Assembly: GCA_050084515.1 (NCBI GenBank)
Contig: CM114275.1
Span: 9,238,001-9,302,000, forward strand
DNA length: 64,000 bases
Direction of reading: 5' to 3'
From: Blasia pusilla
Taxonomy: Eukaryota > Marchantiophyta > Marchantiopsida > Blasiales
The position numbers and the translations under genes are program-made. This document shows positions 60,753-64,000 of this stretch, piece after piece (within the stretch, counting starts at the first letter, position 1; the number at the start of each line of letters is the position of its first letter). A model generated the notes under the pieces. That model was not told the DNA's origin. It did no database searches and worked only from the letters and a program-made list of their open reading frames with translations.

Positions 60753-60855
60753 CCTTCAATGCTTCACATGTATCATTACATGTGAAACATTGAAGGTTTC
60801 ACCTAAATCGTACGTACACGATTTAGGGTACTAGCACCCTAAATCGTGCTAGTAC
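60753..60855. repeat. Cluster of overlapping, mutually exclusive hairpins
   Basis: Four inverted repeats within 103 bp. 60753-60796 has 20-bp arms with one mismatch (CCTTCAATGCTTCACATGTA, loop TCAT). 60802-60827 has 10-bp arms CCTAAATCGT/ACGATTTAGG. 60817-60848 has 13-bp perfect arms CACGATTTAGGGT/ACCCTAAATCGTG. 60828-60855 has 10-bp perfect arms GTACTAGCAC/GTGCTAGTAC. The last three overlap, so forming one excludes the next. Confidence 0.85.
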
Positions 60856-61400
60856 GTTGGACGTGCTATGCACGGATGGCAGTTTCCTTTCAAATAACAT
60901 CCTGTTAACAATAAGGGCTCTCAAGCGGGCAGGTGTCAACAAAAGAGGAACCTTAAAAGGAGAGGTGTCAACACCCGAAGAGGGTTTGCTCTAACCCCAT
61001 CCTCTTTTAATTATATAGATATTCGTAGCACTTGCTCCAAAAGAGAATGCTTAGAAAATTAAATATACGACCGACATAACCTTATTAACTTCATGCTAAT
61101 ATAACAAAATCTAGTCGGCATTACATGCTTTTCACAAACCTATAATTGAGATTTCCAATCAAAGTTAATTAAACTAATTTTCTTTCGTTCCATTTCCAAG
61201 TTGGTGACAAATATGTATTAAACTAGGGAATTTATTTGAAGAAAAGGTCATTCATAAAATTATCCATAGAACTTTAAAACATGTTTTAGTGACGGGTCTC
61301 AAACAACCCGGCCCGTGATCACATCGCACAGCGGCCCCCTGTACTAAATAACTACACACATACGTATGCAGTGCGCTCGGCCGTCCCGTGAAGAAATATT

Positions 61401-61465
61401 CCGAGCGACGCCGTCATTTCCCGATGACGGCGTCGCTCGGGTGCCGGGCGGGCCCACCCGCCCGG
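61401..61465. repeat. Two adjacent perfect GC-rich hairpins upstream of TAF1
   Basis: The first has arms CCGAGCGACGCCGTCAT (61401-61417) and ATGACGGCGTCGCTCGG (61424-61440), 17 bp with no mismatch and a 6-base loop. The second is CCGGGCGGG/CCCGCCCGG at 61444-61452 and 61457-61465. They sit just upstream of the TATA-like box at 61500. Confidence 0.85.
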
Positions 61466-61499
61466 CTCCGCTGAGCTACCCCAGGTAGGGGCGTGTGCG

Positions 61500-61506
61500 T
61501 ATAAAG
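61500..61506 (+). promoter_or_regulatory. Candidate TATA box for TAF1
   Basis: TATAAAG in a GC-rich setting about 560 bp upstream of the TAF1 ATG. Transcription would start near 61530 and leave a 5' UTR of about 530 bases. Based on motif and position only. Confidence 0.4.
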
Positions 61507-62062
61507 TCTGCGGGGGACGAGAGAACTCGCTGCTGCCGCTGCTGTGCGTGATTAGGTCGTGGTGAAGGCGATTGCTAGCGAAGAGAGGTAAAGAGTGGAT
61601 GTATGAGAGGAGGAGGAGGGGGTGGAGAAATTGTCTTGAATCCGGGGGCCAGAAAGATCGAAATTAGCCCTGCGATAGGGAGGAATGACTGCGGTCAGCA
61701 ACGCACACCATGTCTCTCCGGAGGACGACGGCGGGAAAGCTGAATTGCCGTGCGCGTGAAACTCTGGGAAACGGAGGGAAGGAATCTGGCATCACGGAAA
61801 GGTAAGGTGACTTTGGGTGATTCTGGAGGAGGAGATTGGAAAGAAGGGGAGGACGGAACTCATCAGATGGTGTCGTGTGGCGGAGTTTAGGTTCCACGAT
61901 GGGACAGCCACAAGAGTTGGTGAGTAGGGGTTCACAGGCACGTTCAGAGGAGCGGCATTGAGCGTTGCTGTATTTTCCTGTGATTGTGGGAGGGGGAGGC
62001 GTTTCATATATTTTTTTCCACGAAACGTGGTTGGCTCGACCCATTGCGTACCAGTTCAGGGT

Positions 62063-64000
62063 ATGGGTGATTTGTTGCAAAATAAATCGGCATACGAGTC
62101 TGACGATGAGAAAGCGGAGGAGGAAAACGAGGAGGATGACGACAACGGGGAGGGGAGAGGGCGGGGACAAATGCTGGGGTTTATGTTCGGCAATGTCGAT
62201 GAAGCGGGAGATCTGGACGAAGAGTATCTTGATCAGGTTCATTTGGTTTCATCCCCAGCTACTTCCACAACTACTCTACAATTGTGTAGTCCTCGATAAT
62301 TGCGCACAACCCCACATTTTCGATGACTCCGGTTTTACATCTTTCTTCTTAGAATTTTACCAAAAAGAACGAAATTTGTTGGGGCACGTGGGAACGTAGT
62401 ACTTTCGGCTGTGAAGGTCTTCAATGCAGCTCTCGTTGTGTTGCCATCAGTGTTTGCACAGGGTTCCACCGTGCGACTCCCCTTCGTAACCTTCAGTAGT
62501 TGAAACCTGTACTCTAGTGTCGCAGTCTGCTTATAAGTGTAGCTGTGAGTTTTGAGAAGAGAATTTGTGGCATCGACGCAGTTCTGCGAGGTAGTGTCTC
62601 CGATATCGAAGGGTTTTCGACATTCCTCCTCTATGGACTTAGTAAAACCCTTCTTGAAATTTCTGGAAAGAAGTCACGGAAATGTCCATCACGTATCGGA
62701 ATCGTGCCGTCATTCATGTGGTCAACAGCGGACAAACTTTAGTTTCTTCTCTGGATTGGTTTTCCCACTCAAACGTATCCCTTTGCCCTCATCCTGTGCA
62801 TCTACCAGCGATCTAGATGCTGGTATTATGCAGTTAGGTCATTTTGTTGTCCTAACAACATTCTGTCTTTGACTAGGCTTCATGAGTTGATTTTTTTCTT
62901 CGTGTAAAATTCTTTTATCATCCTTGAACAATTCACGAGCTAAGGGCTGGGTTTTGAGGCTGGGATCCTCACGATTGTTACCTGAAGCACGTGGATCATC
63001 AGTGAATATGAAAACAAATGTGTTCTCATTTACAACTCAAAATGCTATAAATTTGGGGTTGTAATTTCCCGGTAGAGCTCTGTAATCTGATTTGTGAGAG
63101 CCTGAATCAGGGCTGACTTCATTTCCTACGTAGGAGGTATACATGAACGGGATGTGGTTACTTCGTGGGTCAGGAAACCCATCGTTATGCTGCAATGTAT
63201 TCTGTCGTGTTATAATGGTGTCAAGTGTCAACAGCTAAAGAGTACCATCTATCTGAAGTTCAGTGATTGTCTATGTTTGGATGTCTGATGCCTGGCTTGT
63301 CTGTCTGCATTCCACAATGTGAAGCACCTGCTATGTTTTTCTTCTTTCTCGTTTTTTCATTGCTTGAATGAGTGTAGTATTGTGAGGTATTGAGGTTCAG
63401 ACAAAGTTGATTGCCTCAGGCTGGACGTATTGTCATTGTGCTTCTCTTCGTGATCCAATTCTGTGGTGTTGAAATTCAGGATGCAAAAGAGCACTTATCT
63501 GCTCTGGCTGATCAACTGGGTCCATCTTTGGTGGATATGGAAGTAAGTGTTGCCAACTTCAACTCAGGCTTGATATAGCTTCAAAGCTTCCACTCAAGCC
63601 AAAATAGCCATGTTCAGTGATAGCACAATTGGATTTGAATAATGAGACATCAGTGAGGCAGTTTATCAATCTTTAGCGTCCTACCTCAGTGGTTAGTCTG
63701 TGGAGTGGTGTTGCGTGGATTTATATTCTTAATTTCAATTGTTACCCGGCAGTCTGGTGGAAATGGCAATTGACTCACTCAATTGTAGTCACTTATCTAC
63801 GGTAAAGAGACAGTTTTGTGTTCTGCTCCTGGATAAGATAACTGCGGAAAATCCCGGAACAACATCATGAAAGGATTGCATCCTTGTCAAAGGGTGGAAT
63901 GTCCTTGGAAGACTATTAGAGAGAATTGTGTGCTCTGGACCAGTCATGACCTTTAACAAATGTGGCAGATTAGTTTGGCAGTGCTGTGAAAGAACTGATT
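62063..64000 (+). CDS. TAF1: TFIID subunit 1 (TAF1), 5' exons (partial)
   Basis: Scaffold subunit of the general transcription factor TFIID, in the nucleus. Only the N-terminus is in the window. Exon 1 is 62063-62236, starting at the first in-frame ATG: an acidic stretch (EKAEEENEEDDDNGEG) then MLGFMFGNVDEAGDLDEEYL. A GT donor at 62237 follows LDQ. Exon 2 is 63480-63542 and encodes DAKEHLSALADQLGPSLVDM, with a GTAAGT donor at 63543. The join is in phase. The block GFMFGNVD..GDLD..YLDxDAKEHLSALAD is characteristic of plant TAF1/HAF N-termini. The DUF3591 and bromodomain parts must lie beyond 64000. The 1.24-kb intron between the exons and the rest of the window show no further exon I can support. 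Confidence 0.82.

Noticed and set aside
61965-62399. Second open frame over TAF1 exon 1 (RKRRRKTRRM...)
   Set aside because: The overlapping frame gives the conserved GFMFGNVD..GDLD block and joins in phase to DAKEHLSALAD. The Arg-rich frame is a shadow.

Overview
This window is eukaryotic nuclear DNA, most likely from a streptophyte (a green alga of the charophyte grade or an early-diverging land plant). The genes have many short exons, GT-AG introns of 0.1-4 kb and a plant-type gene set. The spaces between them are filled with decayed retroelements and AT-rich sequence. I cannot name the species from sequence alone. No rRNA, tRNA or organellar genes were recognised.

Layout: (1) 1-958 holds the end of an unrecognised gene. 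(2) 3777-17136 (+) is a 14-exon DEAH/RHA-type RNA helicase with two dsRNA-binding domains, resolved exon by exon to about 1121 aa. (3) 19218-23897 (-) is a five-exon serine O-acetyltransferase ending in an EF-hand Ca2+ loop. (4) 24-28.4 kb is a GC-rich block followed by AT-rich sequence, with no supported gene. (5) 28.4-32.0 kb (+) is a decayed Ty3/gypsy element that carries a cytosine-5 DNA methyltransferase domain between protease and reverse transcriptase. (6) 35097-42128 (-) is a 14-exon nuclear cyclophilin with an RRM and a long charged tail (CYP59/PPIL4 type). (7) 43478-46720 (-) is a non-LTR retrotransposon with zinc fingers, reverse transcriptase and a restriction-like endonuclease in one reading frame broken only by stop codons. 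(8) 49.7-52.4 kb contains about 19 dispersed copies of a 27-bp palindrome in two clusters. (9) 53.4-55.1 kb is a decayed unrecognised ORF. (10) 55-61 kb is AT-rich, apparently empty DNA ending in a striking set of hairpins. (11) 62063 to the window end (+) is the 5' end of TAF1, the large subunit of TFIID.

The four recognised host genes are ordinary housekeeping genes (RNA helicase, cysteine synthesis, co-transcriptional RNA processing, transcription initiation) and do not form a functional cluster. The most notable content is the accessory DNA: the methyltransferase-bearing retroelement, the 27-bp palindrome array and the hairpin clusters. Exon borders come from reading frame, splice consensus and family resemblance only. 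No database search was possible.
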